A stretch of 64,000 nucleotides of DNA from Sphingomonas sp. (GTDB lineage Bacteria; Pseudomonadota; Alphaproteobacteria; Sphingomonadales; Sphingomonadaceae): positions 1 through 64,000 of the forward strand of contig NZ_QFOB01000006.1 of NCBI RefSeq assembly GCF_003248515.1. The letters run 5' to 3'. The notes beneath the pieces were generated by a model. It was given only the letters and a program-made list of their open reading frames with translations, was not told where the DNA came from and did not search any database. Shown here piece after piece: positions 1 through 8,873 of this stretch; within the stretch, counting starts at the first letter, position 1; the number at the start of each line of letters is the position of its first letter. The position numbers were made by a program, and so were the translations under genes.

Positions 1-97
1 CCGATGCTGCCAGGCGGGTTGTGCAACACCGCCCCGAGGGGCACCATACCAACCCCGGACTCCAGTTATGACTGGTAGAGCTTTGGGGAGCACGTCA

Positions 98-223
98 GTG
101 GGTCGAGCCCCGTTTCCTACCCAAAGCGCCCCACGCTGGACCCAAGCGCGCTTCCCACGAGAAGGCCGTTCCGCCGGACGTTACCCGGTTTCCCTTGTTT
201 ATGGTGCTTTGGGAGGATGGTGC
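98..223. repeat. 126-bp repeat, copy 1 (island-end-like sequence)
   Basis: This stretch matches 43378-43503 over the same length with about a dozen mismatches by eye. The right-hand copy abuts the 3' end of the tRNA-Thr gene and includes its terminal CCA plus the first acceptor bases. In this left copy the match stops at that same point (ggatggtgc) and then continues into unrelated sequence instead of tRNA. I read it as the end of an earlier related element whose tRNA part was lost. No gene is supported in 1-97. Confidence 0.8.
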
Positions 224-626
224 GCGACGCAGTCGCGAGCGGACCAGTCTCGTGCGCCGTTTCCCTTAAAAAAGGGGAAGAAAGGGGAAAACTGTTCCGC
301 ACGACAGCGCAGATTTACGCTTTAGAGCCGTGAGAGGCTCTGTAAACAGCGCCTTCAACGAGAGTGGCAAAGGGCATCAGAAAGGGAGAAAATTCTTCCA
401 GCCGATCTCAAAAGGGAAGCCGAGCGGCAATCTCCGGAAATCCTTGACGGACGATCGTCAGCAGCAGTAAGTCGGAAACAGCGCATCCGTGTTTCGCGGG
501 TGAGCTCTGAGAAGACGAGGCGGCTCTTCGGAGCCAGCGCCAACGCTAACTACGGTCCGCGGACCGAGCAGGCGAGCGCATTTGGATCCCCGCTCCGGCG
601 GGGTTTTGGGCCCACTCTTCTCGGAG
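224..626. other. Gene-free stretch
   Basis: No open frame here looks like a protein: frames are short, arginine/serine rich and overlap on both strands. A purine-rich run lies near 275-295. I see no tRNA, convincing terminator or promoter. It separates the 126-bp repeat from phage-derived debris. Confidence 0.5.
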
Positions 627-852
627 GCGCAGATGCGCAAACCTCTTCGTTCATCGACTTCTCTTTCCCGCCCTAACTTTGATGCGATCCGGCTCGCTAT
701 CGAGTATGTAGCGCCGCGGCGCGTGTGGAAGCGACGTCGCCAAACTCGCAAGCATGGCCAAGCGCAAATCCGAAAGCTTGCGGCAGGCATTGACCGGCAC
801 GGCTTCAATGTCCCTCTTATAGTGGATGACGAGCTGGCCCTGGTTTCGGGCC
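627..852 (+). pseudogene. ParB-fold fragment (N-terminus of a ParB-type DNA methyltransferase)
   Basis: About 75 residues in the plus frame resemble the ParB-like N-terminal domain that precedes many phage-borne adenine methyltransferases: an IEYVAPRRVW-type start, an AQIRKLAAGIDRHGF helix and a PLIVDDELALVSGH strand-turn. Homology stops after the SGH motif; the frame stays open to 1319 but the rest does not read like a domain. A methyltransferase part that would normally follow such a domain lies on the opposite strand at 1672-2170, so the two pieces were separated by rearrangement. The parent family is recognised from motifs only. Confidence 0.5.
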
Positions 853-1315
853 ATCCCGTCGGTCAGCGTCAGCAAATGCGCGCGGTCGACCAGCATCTTC
901 TCGGCCGACCAAAGCGTAGGGCTGCCCGCGAAGCACCTGAACCCGTCGACCTTCGGCTCAACGGCGCGAAGGATTCCACGTCATCTGCTCCTGCGACTCA
1001 TCGACGCGCCCGGGCACGAACGGCCGAAGTTCAGTTCCTCTGTCGCGGTCCACTGCGACTGACCGCGGCTTATCGCTGTGATCAGCTTGCCAGCGGCGGA
1101 AACGATCTCACCGGCGGCGAGCAACTACCGAGCCGGATAGACGTGAAAGAAGCTGAAGCGCTAACGCCGGTTTTCGACTGGGCGGCTATCGAAAACGTAC
1201 TGCCGGAGCTGACGGGCGCAGAAGCTCGCAACAGATCTGGAGCTTTGGTTGCAAGCTCGCTTTCAGGAATTAGCTGGTCGCCAATGATCCAAAATACGGC
1301 CATTCACCCCCTCCA
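853..1315. other. Unassigned debris between phage fragments
   Basis: No complete gene is supported. The minus strand around 850-960 has a short stretch with natural-looking composition (MLVDRAHLLTLTDGMA, reading down from 896) that could be a further phage gene fragment, but I cannot name it. The plus frame to 1319 is open but unrecognised. Confidence 0.3.
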
Positions 1316-1335
1316 CTAACGCAAGCCAGACAGCA

Positions 1336-1668
1336 TCAGGTGGATTTGCGCAATTGCATCTGCGGATCGTCGAGGATGATGAGATCGCCGCCCCGCCCGG
1401 TCAGCGTGCCTTCGATCGACGTCGCCTTCCGGAAGCCGCCAGCCGATGTGTAAAATTGAAGGGAGGCGGCTCGTTTGCTGATCACGGTTGAGGGGAACAG
1501 GTGCCGGTACCAAGCTGATAGCATCACCTGCCGCGTCTTCTGCCCGAGGTCGGCCGCAAGATCCTGATTATAGCTGATGACGATGATCCGCCGGGTCGGG
1601 TCGATGCCGAGGAGGAAGGCCGGCAAAGCCACGGAGATCATGATCGACTTGGTCGGCCGCGAAGTCGC
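1336..1668 (-). pseudogene. Phage terminase large-subunit fragment
   Basis: About 105 residues match the ATPase core of large terminases of the TIGR01630-like type: a segment VALPAFLLGIDPTRRI, then VISYNQDLAADL, and a Walker B-like strand GGDLIILDDP near the end. Both the N-terminal Walker A region and the C-terminal nuclease are missing, so it cannot package DNA. It is joined directly, in a shifted frame, to the methyltransferase fragment upstream on the same strand, marking a deletion junction near 1668. Confidence 0.65.
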
Positions 1669-2168
1669 CATGTTTGCCCGTCGACGAGAAATCCTTGGTC
1701 TTGAGATTGTAGGGCGGGTCGGTGAGGATCTGACGGATCTTGGCCTCGCCGATCAGCCGCTGGATCGTGGCGGGGTCGGTGCTGTCACCGCAGAGCAGCC
1801 GGTGGCGGCCGCACAGCCAGAGGTCGCCGGTGCGAGTCACCGACCGCTTTGCGTGGTCGGGCAACGCCGTGCTGTCGAAGTCGGAAAGCTTCGCCGTCCG
1901 GGCCCGACCAGCCATGGTGTCGATCTCAGCAATTTCGAAGCCGCTGTCGGTCAGCTCGAAGGTGGGCTCGGTAAGCTTCAGCTCTTCGAATTCCAGAACC
2001 AGAGCGGCTTCGTCCCACTCTGCCTCTTCAGTCACTTTGTTCTCGAAGATAGCAAACAGCCGCAGCTGCTCTTCGGTCAGGTGGGATATGCGAATGATCG
2101 GGACCTGATCGAGACCTAGCATCTCGGCCGCCGCAAGCCGCGCATCGTAGATCAGCCGTTTGCGGCTG
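1669..2168 (-). pseudogene. DNA adenine methyltransferase fragment (DPPY type)
   Basis: Residues resemble the middle of a ParB-methyltransferase fusion: YDARLAAAEMLGLDQVPII (end of the ParB region), a linker, LCGRHRLLCGDSTD and the catalytic-type motif TDPPYN. Everything after about 15 residues past TDPPYN, including the S-adenosylmethionine binding FxGxG region, is gone, replaced by terminase sequence. The 5' end is cut by the alkB stop region. In intact phage or island relatives this enzyme would methylate adenine; this copy is inactive. Confidence 0.65.
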
Positions 2169-2753
2169 TCACGGGGCGGCGGCGAGCCGTCGACCTTTGT
2201 CCGAGAAGCTGCGGAATGTGATCGAGTAGCGCTTCCCGCTATCCATCTCCGCGATGCTGTGCTCCCAGATATGGCGAACCTCGCCACTCAAATGATAGAG
2301 CCCGCGCGGCTCCAGTGGCAGCGATATACGCTGCCAGCGGTCTTCCTCTTTGCGACGAAACCGCATGGTCGCGGGAACTCCTAAAGAAAGCCCGACGACA
2401 TGCTCGTAGATTGGCCGATCCTTGTGCCAGCCTATCCCGGCACCAGGATCGTAGCGGATCATTAAGGCTTGCGTGATCTCTCCGGATAAAAGACCTGCAA
2501 ACGCCTCGGCGCGCTCCCGCACCGGTTGAAGCCAGTCCGGCAGCGGCTCTCCGCGGCTCAGCGCGCCACTCGCGAAATCATACTTCCAGCCGAAGCTACG
2601 GGTGAGCCGCTTGCCCGTCCACTGCTGGAACCGGAAAGGGGTGAGATCCAGAGTGTCTATGGCCGCAATCAGCGCTTCTTCCTCTTCGCGCGTAATGAAG
2701 TGGGGCTGAGCCGCGAGCCCCGGTACGGGCGGGACTTCGAATAGGTCGAGCAT
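2169..2753 (-). CDS. alkB: AlkB-like 2-oxoglutarate/Fe(II) dioxygenase
   Basis: A 194-residue protein of the AlkB DNA/RNA dealkylation family, which oxidatively removes alkyl groups from damaged bases using iron and 2-oxoglutarate. Visible: the iron-binding HxD in GWHKDRP near residue 110, a second histidine in the HIWEHSI segment, and the 2-oxoglutarate-binding arginine pattern in RYSITFR near the C-terminus. Length is normal for the short bacterial type. It begins at ATG 2753 and appears intact although both flanks are fragments. A dnaE2 remnant nearby, also a DNA-damage gene, suggests that the two came from a former damage-response neighbourhood. Confidence 0.87.
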   Translation of the reverse strand: MLDLFEVPPVPGLAAQPHFITREEEEALIAAIDTLDLTPFRFQQWTGKRLTRSFGWKYDFASGALSRGEPLPDWLQPVRERAEAFAGLLSGEITQALMIRYDPGAGIGWHKDRPIYEHVVGLSLGVPATMRFRRKEEDRWQRISLPLEPRGLYHLSGEVRHIWEHSIAEMDSGKRYSITFRSFSDKGRRLAAAP

Positions 2754-2756
2754 CGA

Positions 2757-2905
2757 TCAGATCGCCAGCCGTTGCTGTTGCGCACGCGCCGGCTCGATAA
2801 CGAACGTGCCGGCGGGATGCGTCACCAGCATCTCGCCTTCGGTCAACGCATGGTCCAGCCATGCCATGTGCCGGTTACGCCGGATGATCGCGCGAGTGGC
2901 ACCGG
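2757..2905 (-). pseudogene. Unidentified C-terminal fragment upstream of alkB
   Basis: A minus-strand frame of about 50 codons ends in a stop at 2757-2759, just upstream of the alkB start. It contains ATRAIIRRNRHMAWLDHAL and ends in RAQQQRLAI. A stop codon lies upstream, so only a short C-terminal piece remains, possibly read from ATG 2867. Composition looks like real coding sequence but I do not recognise the family. It may have been in an operon with alkB. Confidence 0.35.
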
Positions 2906-2959
2906 CGGGTGGGGTCAGCCACTTTTACGACAAGCTCGTCGACGGCATGGTCGCGCGTG

Positions 2960-3060
2960 GCTATCCCCGCCGGGCACAGGCGGAAGGCCCTCCTGCGCTC
3001 GCACTTCGTTGATGGTCATCCAGCCGGCATTGAGGGCGGCCGTGTAATATGTTGACCGGC
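2960..3060 (-). pseudogene. Phage portal protein C-terminal fragment (HK97 type)
   Basis: About 31 residues reading GWMTINEVRAQEGLPPVPGG are the hallmark C-terminal segment of HK97-family portal proteins (helix after the stem, then a Pro-rich turn). The rest of the portal gene is absent. The fragment ends on its upstream side exactly where the dnaE2 remnant on the other strand begins, near 3060-3085. It confirms that a tailed-phage structural module once lay here. Confidence 0.6.
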
Positions 3061-3082
3061 CCTCACTGTCACCACTTCGGTC

Positions 3083-4261
3083 GAATATCCGCGCGATTTC
3101 GCCGAGCGGACCTTCAAGCAGATCGAGGGGTTCGGCTCCTACGGCTTTCCTGAGAGCCACGCGGCGAGCTTCGCCAAAATCGCGTACGCGTCGTCCTGGA
3201 TGAAGCATCACCATCCCGACGTCTTCTGCGCGGCTCTGCTGAACGCACAGCCAATGGGGTTCTACGCACCGGCGCAGATCGTGCGGGATGCGCGTGAGCA
3301 CGGCGTCGAGATCCGCCCGGTCTGCATCAATGCGAGCCGCTGGGATTGCACGCTGGAGCCGACAAGCGGCCGCTACCTGGCGGTTCGCCTGGGTCTGCGG
3401 CAGGTGCGCGGGCTCGCCAATCTCCACGGAGCTGCGATCGTCGGCGCGCGTGGGCAAACGCCCTACGGCTCGGTCGAGGAGGTCTGGCGGCGTGCCGGTG
3501 TGCCGCGCGTCGCGATCGAGCGGCTCGCCGAGGCGGACGCGTTCGGAAGCCTCGGCGAAGGGCGACGGCAGGGCTTGTGGAAGGTGAGGGGGCTCGGCGA
3601 AGCGCCGCTGCCGCTGTTCGCGGCTGCGGATGCGCGTCAGGCGGCGTTCAACTCGGAGGGGCTGGAGCCCGTGGTGACCCTCCGGCCAATGACTGATGGC
3701 CGGGAGGTGGTCGAGGATTACCGCTCCACCCAGCTCTCGCTCAGAGCCCATCCGCTAACCTTCCTGCGGGATGATCTTGCCCGACGCGGCATCGTCTGCT
3801 GCGCGGATCTTGCCCGGATCAAGGATGGGCGGCGGGTGGAGGTCGCCGGGATCATTCTCGTTCGCCAGAAGCCCGGCTCGGCCAAGGGTGTGCTGTTCAT
3901 CACGATCGAGGATGCGACTGGCATCGCGAATGGCATTCTCTGGCCGGACCGCTTCGAGGCGCAGCGGCGCACCGTCATGTCGGCGTCGATGATCGGTATG
4001 CGGGGGATCGTTCAGCGCGAGGGCGAGGTGATCCATGTCATCTGCAAGCGAATCGTCGATCATACGGTGCTCCTGGCGCAGGTCGGCGCGATGTCGTTCC
4101 CGCATCGGCCGGGGCGCGGCGATGGTGCGACGCACCCCGGCTCACCCGATCGTGGCGACCCCGGTTGGCAGCCGCGCACCAAGGACGGCTATTACCGGCC
4201 GTTCCGGACCGGCGCCGACCCCGAGGACGTCGTGCGGGTCAAGACCCGTGACTTCCGGTGA
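3083..4261 (+). pseudogene. dnaE2: Error-prone DNA polymerase DnaE2, 3' remnant
   Basis: The frame encodes the last roughly 390 residues of DnaE2/ImuC, the error-prone polymerase of the imuA-imuB-dnaE2 damage-mutagenesis cassette. It starts inside the conserved block GFGSYGFPESHAASFAKIAY, continues through LLNAQPMGFYAPAQIV, an OB-fold region (RQKPGSAKGVLFITIEDATG) and a typical C-terminal RVKTRDFR end. A full protein is about 1050-1100 residues. The PHP domain and the palm with the catalytic aspartates are missing, so it cannot polymerise. No ribosome site or natural start fits; ATG 3200 is merely the first in-frame methionine. imuA and imuB are not seen here. Confidence 0.85.
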
Positions 4262-4557
4262 GCCGGTCGCCCTCGCGTCACCAGCGCATCGTCATCGAAC
4301 TCTCGCTCCGGATACTGCGTGCTGCGATGACGCGGTCGGCGCAGGGCAGGGTGGACTGCATTGAGGTCCGTCTAGCGCTCCGCTGCCTGCTCCATCATTG
4401 TCCCGAACGTTGGCCGTTCGCGTTGTTCTGGGATGCGGCTGCCAGCGAGAACGATATCGGCCGCGCGCAGGGGTGCACGGCCGCGTTCAACGGAATCGTG
4501 CGGCAGCTTCGGCTCGGAGGCGCAGCGCATGAGGACGAGGGCGGCTCCTCGCGATGA
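4258..4557 (+). CDS. Hypothetical protein, coupled to dnaE2 remnant
   Basis: A 99-residue basic protein starting at GTG 4258, which overlaps the dnaE2 stop as GTGA, a coupling typical of operon partners. It has a compact cysteine-containing segment (VDCIEVRLALRCLLHHCPE) followed by ALFWDAAASENDIGRAQGC, which reads as genuine coding sequence. I do not know its function. With the polymerase reduced to a fragment, its own expression is uncertain. Confidence 0.5.
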   Translation: MSRSPSRHQRIVIELSLRILRAAMTRSAQGRVDCIEVRLALRCLLHHCPERWPFALFWDAAASENDIGRAQGCTAAFNGIVRQLRLGGAAHEDEGGSSR

Positions 4558-4678
4558 GCTTCATTAAGCCACTTAGCATTCGACCACGTCGTGTACTGAT
4601 CGGCATCAGTCTTAGCGCTCGCGGCGCAACCGGAGCCCACCCCGCACATTATCATGTCGACCCAATTGAGGTACGCCG

Positions 4679-5116
4679 ATGACCGATCAAGACGGGGCGC
4701 CGCGCCCTCTACCACTCATCGACACGGCCAGTGCGGGCGATAGGCCCGCCTCGACCGTTTTGAAACCAGAGGCGGGCCCACAGCCGGCTTCCACAAAGGA
4801 AGTATTCGGCCGCGGCCTGCTGCTCATTCTGGGCGAAATGGCCCAGTTGGTAATCGCCTTCGTGCTCGCGATATGTGCGATCGCGTGCTGCGCGGCTCTC
4901 CTTGTCAAGCTGAATGACGCCATTCACTTCATGGGCGAAGCTTTTGTGATACCACCGATCGTCGGTCGAGCACTCGGCGGTTTATTGGCGCATTCAGCGA
5001 CCTTCCTCGTCATCTGCCTCCTGCTGGCCATCTTTGGCATCAAGGTCCTCGATCTCGTCGTGCGTGTGCTCAAGCGTCGCGCACGACTGGCAGAGCTTGG
5101 CTATTCACCGAGGTGA
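4679..5116 (+). CDS. Small predicted inner-membrane protein
   Basis: 145 residues from ATG 4679, preceded by a GAGG ribosome site about 7 bases upstream. A hydrophilic proline-rich N-terminus of about 45 residues is followed by two strong hydrophobic helices (around 58-80 and 108-130) and a short basic tail. No family is recognised. It lies alone between the dnaE2 remnant and a small hypothetical gene. Confidence 0.55.
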   Translation: MTDQDGAPRPLPLIDTASAGDRPASTVLKPEAGPQPASTKEVFGRGLLLILGEMAQLVIAFVLAICAIACCAALLVKLNDAIHFMGEAFVIPPIVGRALGGLLAHSATFLVICLLLAIFGIKVLDLVVRVLKRRARLAELGYSPR

Positions 5117-5186
5117 CCCGCGCCGCTAAGCGCAGCTGCTCGCGGCGCTAAGGGGACATGGTCCTGCGCCGCAGGGAAAGTGTTAC

Positions 5187-5699
5187 GTGAAAGCGGCTGA
5201 ATTGCGGGACCTGATCGTGCAGCGCCTCGCTAGAGAGGATGGCGGCGGCACGATCCGCTGGCGGAGAGCACTGGGTGAACTGTGGGTCTATTCGCGATCC
5301 ACACACGCGCATTGCAATTGGGACGTTCGCCCGACCGGATCCATAAGACACACCGCCGCAGTCCAGCGAGCGGCCGACATCGTACGCTTGGCTCATCCTT
5401 TTGTGGAGCCAGCTGCGTACCTCGGCGCAGACAATTCCCCGGACCTACCGCTTCGACCGGGTGGGCATGGAAATCGGGCGGCTTGTTCGCCATCCAGTTC
5501 AGAAATCGCTCGATCGGCGCGGCACTCGTCAGGTCATCGCGTGACATCCTGGCGAGAGCGTGATTGTCGAAGCTGGCGTGACCCAGACCCGACCATGACG
5601 TTCCCTTGCGCGAACGCTTGCGAGGAGTCGCGCGTCCTACATCAGGGTAGCGATGAGAGGCGGCGGCAAGCGCTTTCATCTGTTTGGACGCTCGTTTGA
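5187..5699 (+). CDS. Hypothetical protein, probably broken after about 75 residues
   Basis: GTG start at 5187 with an AGGGAA ribosome site. The first 70-75 residues (MKAAELRDLIVQRLA ... IRWRRALGELWVYS) have normal protein composition. The remainder is Ser/Arg/Pro rich and looks like an out-of-frame continuation, so the real gene may end early through a frameshift or rearrangement near 5400. The minus strand across 5430-5760 has an overlapping open frame that I cannot identify. The region to 5817 holds no other supported gene. Confidence 0.35.
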   Translation: MKAAELRDLIVQRLAREDGGGTIRWRRALGELWVYSRSTHAHCNWDVRPTGSIRHTAAVQRAADIVRLAHPFVEPAAYLGADNSPDLPLRPGGHGNRAACSPSSSEIARSARHSSGHRVTSWRERDCRSWRDPDPTMTFPCANACEESRVLHQGSDERRRQALSSVWTLV

Positions 5700-5817
5700 A
5701 CAGACCGGTCTCGACAAATTCGGAGGCTCGTACCTGATCGAGCCGCCGCTTCTTCCGCATATTTAAGTCGCGGGGCTGATGCGACCAACTGTGTGAATAC
5801 GAAAATGTTCGGATCGA

Positions 5818-7113
5818 TCACCGCTCCTGAAACGCGTTTTCGCGCAATCGTGTAATAGGCGTCAGTACATAAGACAGCACCGAACGTTTGTCGCCGATCA
5901 GGCTTACATCGGAAACCATTCCTGGCCCAATCGGCAGCGGTCTGCCGTCCGCATCGGTCAATTGTCCGTGCGTCTGGACGCGAACCTCGTAATGGATTTC
6001 GCCCGTTTTCTCGTTGGCGACCGCATCGGGCGAGATATTGACGACACGGCCGTCTATTGCGCCATAGATCGCATAATCATAGGCGCTGATTTTGACGCGC
6101 GCTGGCTGCCCTACCGCGACGAACGCAATGTCTTCAGGTCGGACCTGAACCTCTACGGTGAGCGCGCCATCTTCGGGCACGATTTCGACCAGCGGATCGC
6201 CGGGCCGCACCGATCCGCCGACCGTGGCGACCATGACCCGATTGACCCGTCCCGCGAGCGGCGCGCGGACCTCCGTCCGCCTCATCTTATCCGAGAGCGC
6301 GGGCAATTGCCGGCGTCGTGCCGCCAGATCGGCGCGCGCGGAGGCGAGATCCTCCGCCGCTTTCGCGCGCCAGTCCTGTCGGGTTTGCGTGAGTGTGGCG
6401 CGCGCTTCGGCGACGCCGGCGCGCGCGCGGGCCAACGCCGCCGCCGCCGCATTCGCGTCGGCGGCGGTGATCGCAAGCTGGTTTTCCGCCTGGACGAGGG
6501 ACAGGCGCGGCTCGATCCCCCGCAGCACGAGCGGGCGTATCAGATCCGCCTCCGATCTGGCCGCATCCCGTGCCGCGCTCTTGGAGGCGAGGGTCGCCTC
6601 GGCCTCGGCGACCGCGCGCTGGGCCTGCGCGATGCGCGCCTCGCCCGCCGCCGAGAGGCTCGCGAGATCGGCCTGCCGCGAACGGTAGAGCGCCTCCTCG
6701 ATACCGACCGCCTCGGCCGCGTCTGCCGGGAATAGCGGTGGATGCCCTCCGACCTCGCCTTCCAGCCGGGCGACCTTGGCGGTCAGCGCCTGGACGGCCG
6801 CCTCTCCGCTGCCGAACTCGGCGCCGGTGGCGGTGCGATCCAGGCGGATGAGCGGCTGCATCGCCTTCACGCGATCGCCCGCCTTGACGAGGATCTTCTC
6901 GACCACCCCGCCTTCCAGATTGGAGACGACCTGCAATTGCGCGGTCGGCACGACCCGACCGACGCCATGGACCGTCCGATCGAGCCTGGTGAACGTCGCC
7001 CAGCCCAGCGCCACCACGAAGAAGCCGACGATGCTCCAGAGCAGGATGCGGGACGCCTGCGACGGATGAAAACGTATCGCCAGGTCCTCGAGAGAGTGGG
7101 GTGCGGTGGACAT
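5818..7113 (-). CDS. HlyD-family type I secretion periplasmic adaptor
   Basis: 431 residues. One membrane anchor near residues 23-45 (ILLWSIVGFFVVALGWATF) follows a short cytoplasmic N-terminus. It is followed by a biotinyl-lipoyl half-motif (GVVEKILVKAGDRV), a long alanine-rich coiled-coil hairpin, and a beta-barrel region with TVEVQVRPEDIAFVAVGQPA and the second lipoyl half. This is the membrane-fusion protein that links the inner-membrane ABC exporter to the outer-membrane channel. Its ATG overlaps the ABC transporter stop as ATGA, so it is the third gene of a coupled operon. The likely substrate is the RTX protein encoded divergently. Confidence 0.92.
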   Translation of the reverse strand: MSTAPHSLEDLAIRFHPSQASRILLWSIVGFFVVALGWATFTRLDRTVHGVGRVVPTAQLQVVSNLEGGVVEKILVKAGDRVKAMQPLIRLDRTATGAEFGSGEAAVQALTAKVARLEGEVGGHPPLFPADAAEAVGIEEALYRSRQADLASLSAAGEARIAQAQRAVAEAEATLASKSAARDAARSEADLIRPLVLRGIEPRLSLVQAENQLAITAADANAAAAALARARAGVAEARATLTQTRQDWRAKAAEDLASARADLAARRRQLPALSDKMRRTEVRAPLAGRVNRVMVATVGGSVRPGDPLVEIVPEDGALTVEVQVRPEDIAFVAVGQPARVKISAYDYAIYGAIDGRVVNISPDAVANEKTGEIHYEVRVQTHGQLTDADGRPLPIGPGMVSDVSLIGDKRSVLSYVLTPITRLRENAFQER

Positions 7114-8873
7114 CAGGCGGCCGCCACGCCTTGAGGGCCGGCCTCCGCCCCCCCGCCGGCGGCCGCCGCGCGCTGCCGCGCCAGCACGTCGTCGCGGGGG
7201 CCATCGACGATCACGCGGCCCGCTTCCATCACGATGATCCGCGTCGCCAGCCGCATCAAAGCGGGGCGGTGCGTGATCAGGATCATGGTGCGTCCGGCGA
7301 CCTCATCCACGAGCCGATCGATCAGCTGCGCCTCGCCCGGCCCGTCCATCGCGCTGGTCGGCTCGTCGAAAATAATAAGGGAGGGGCGGCCGGCCAGCGC
7401 GCGGGCCAGCGCGATCGACTGGCGCTGGCCCCCCGAAAGCCCTTCGCCCCGATCGGTCAGCTTCAGATCATAGCCGTTGGCGATGCTGCCGATATGATCG
7501 TGCGTGCCGGACAGGCGGGCGGCACGCAGCATCTCCTCCTCATCGATATCGGATCGGTCGAGCAGGATATTCTCGCGGATCGTACCGGAAAGCAGGACGC
7601 TCTCCTGCAGGGCCGCGCCGATTTTGCGCCGCAGGGCCGTGGGATCGAACTGGCGGATATCGGTCCCGTCGATCTGGACCACGCCCTCGGCCGCCTCGTG
7701 CAGACCGAGCAGCAGCCGGGCGATGGTCGACTTGCCGGAGCCGACGCGCCCGATCAGGGCGACACGCTCGCCCGGCTCGATCGAAAACGTCACGCCGCGC
7801 AGCGCAGGCTCGGCAGCGCCTGGATAGGTGAACGCTACATTCCGCAGGCCGATGCGCCCGGCGATCGCGCCGGGGCGAAGTCCTTGTCCCTCCGGGCCTT
7901 CCAGCGGCTTGCGCATGAAGGCGTCCAGCTGGCGATAGGCGGTGCGGGTCGCCGTCAGGCGGCTGAGCAGCTGCGCGATCTGGGCGAGCGGGCTCACCGC
8001 CCGGCTGGTGAGCATGGACGAGGCCACCAGCGCGCCCATCGTCAGCCGGTGATCCACGATCAGCGTGACCCCGAGGATTACGACGCCCGCATAACTCAGC
8101 GTATTGGCGGCCGCGACCACGTTCATCCCGATCGCGGACACCATCCTTTGCCGGAGCGCGTGATCGGCTTGCCGATCGATCGCCCCGATCCAGCGGCGTG
8201 CGAGCAGCGGCCCGGCGCCGTTCGCCTTGACGGTCTCGATGCCGCCAATCGTTTCGACCAGCACCGCCTGCTTGGTGATCCCCTCGGTCATGGCCTTGCC
8301 CGCCAGCCGCTCCAGGGTGGGGCGGGTGAACAAGGCGGATGCGATCACGATCGGCACCGCCGCGAGCGGAACGAGCACCACCCACCCGCCGATCACCGCG
8401 ATGATCGCCAACGTCAACAGGATGAACGGCACGTCGACGAGCGCGCTCAGCGTTGCCGAGGCGAAGAAATCGCGCAGCGATTCCAGTTCGCGCATCAGCC
8501 CGGTCAGTTGGCCGGTCGATCCGCTGCGAAGCGCAAGACGCATCGCGAGCAACCGGCCGAACATTCGCTCGCCTATCTCGCGGTCGATATTCGCGCCGGC
8601 AATGTCGACAAAATAGGCGCGCAGCCCTCGGAGCAGGAAATCGAAGACGACCACCACCGCGAGCCCGATCGACAGGCCGACCAGCGAGGCAAGCGCGTTG
8701 TTCGGCAGGACGCGGTCATAGACCGTCATTGCGAAGATCGAGCTGGCGAGGCCGAACAGGTTGATCATCGTCGCGGCGACGACCACGCGGATGTAGAGGC
8801 CCCTGTTGGCCCACATCGGCGCCGCCATCCACGAGGCGAGGCTCCGGCTTTCGGCATCCGCTTCCGGCTTCAT
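7113..8873 (-). CDS. Type I secretion ABC exporter (fused membrane and ATPase domains)
   Basis: 586 residues from ATG 8873, which overlaps the upstream channel gene's stop as ATGA; an open frame continues upstream but is not needed. Six membrane helices lie between about residues 25 and 310. The ATPase domain carries Walker A GRVGSGKST, signature LSGGQRQ, Walker B LIIFDEPTSAMD and the switch histidine in LITHRP. There is no N-terminal C39 peptidase domain, so the substrate is not processed at a double-glycine leader; this fits exporters of RTX proteins with C-terminal signals. The second gene of the operon. Confidence 0.93.
   Translation of the reverse strand: MKPEADAESRSLASWMAAPMWANRGLYIRVVVAATMINLFGLASSIFAMTVYDRVLPNNALASLVGLSIGLAVVVVFDFLLRGLRAYFVDIAGANIDREIGERMFGRLLAMRLALRSGSTGQLTGLMRELESLRDFFASATLSALVDVPFILLTLAIIAVIGGWVVLVPLAAVPIVIASALFTRPTLERLAGKAMTEGITKQAVLVETIGGIETVKANGAGPLLARRWIGAIDRQADHALRQRMVSAIGMNVVAAANTLSYAGVVILGVTLIVDHRLTMGALVASSMLTSRAVSPLAQIAQLLSRLTATRTAYRQLDAFMRKPLEGPEGQGLRPGAIAGRIGLRNVAFTYPGAAEPALRGVTFSIEPGERVALIGRVGSGKSTIARLLLGLHEAAEGVVQIDGTDIRQFDPTALRRKIGAALQESVLLSGTIRENILLDRSDIDEEEMLRAARLSGTHDHIGSIANGYDLKLTDRGEGLSGGQRQSIALARALAGRPSLIIFDEPTSAMDGPGEAQLIDRLVDEVAGRTMILITHRPALMRLATRIIVMEAGRVIVDGPRDDVLARQRAAAAGGGAEAGPQGVAAA

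Noticed and set aside
61..97. tRNA-like words (ACTGGTAGAGC) before the left repeat
   Set aside because: Resembles a D-arm only; no acceptor or T-arm pairing could be found nearby.
5230..5760. Minus-strand frame of 176 codons as a transposase
   Set aside because: No DDE, HTH or IS-end signature was found, and it overlaps another weak frame; not called.
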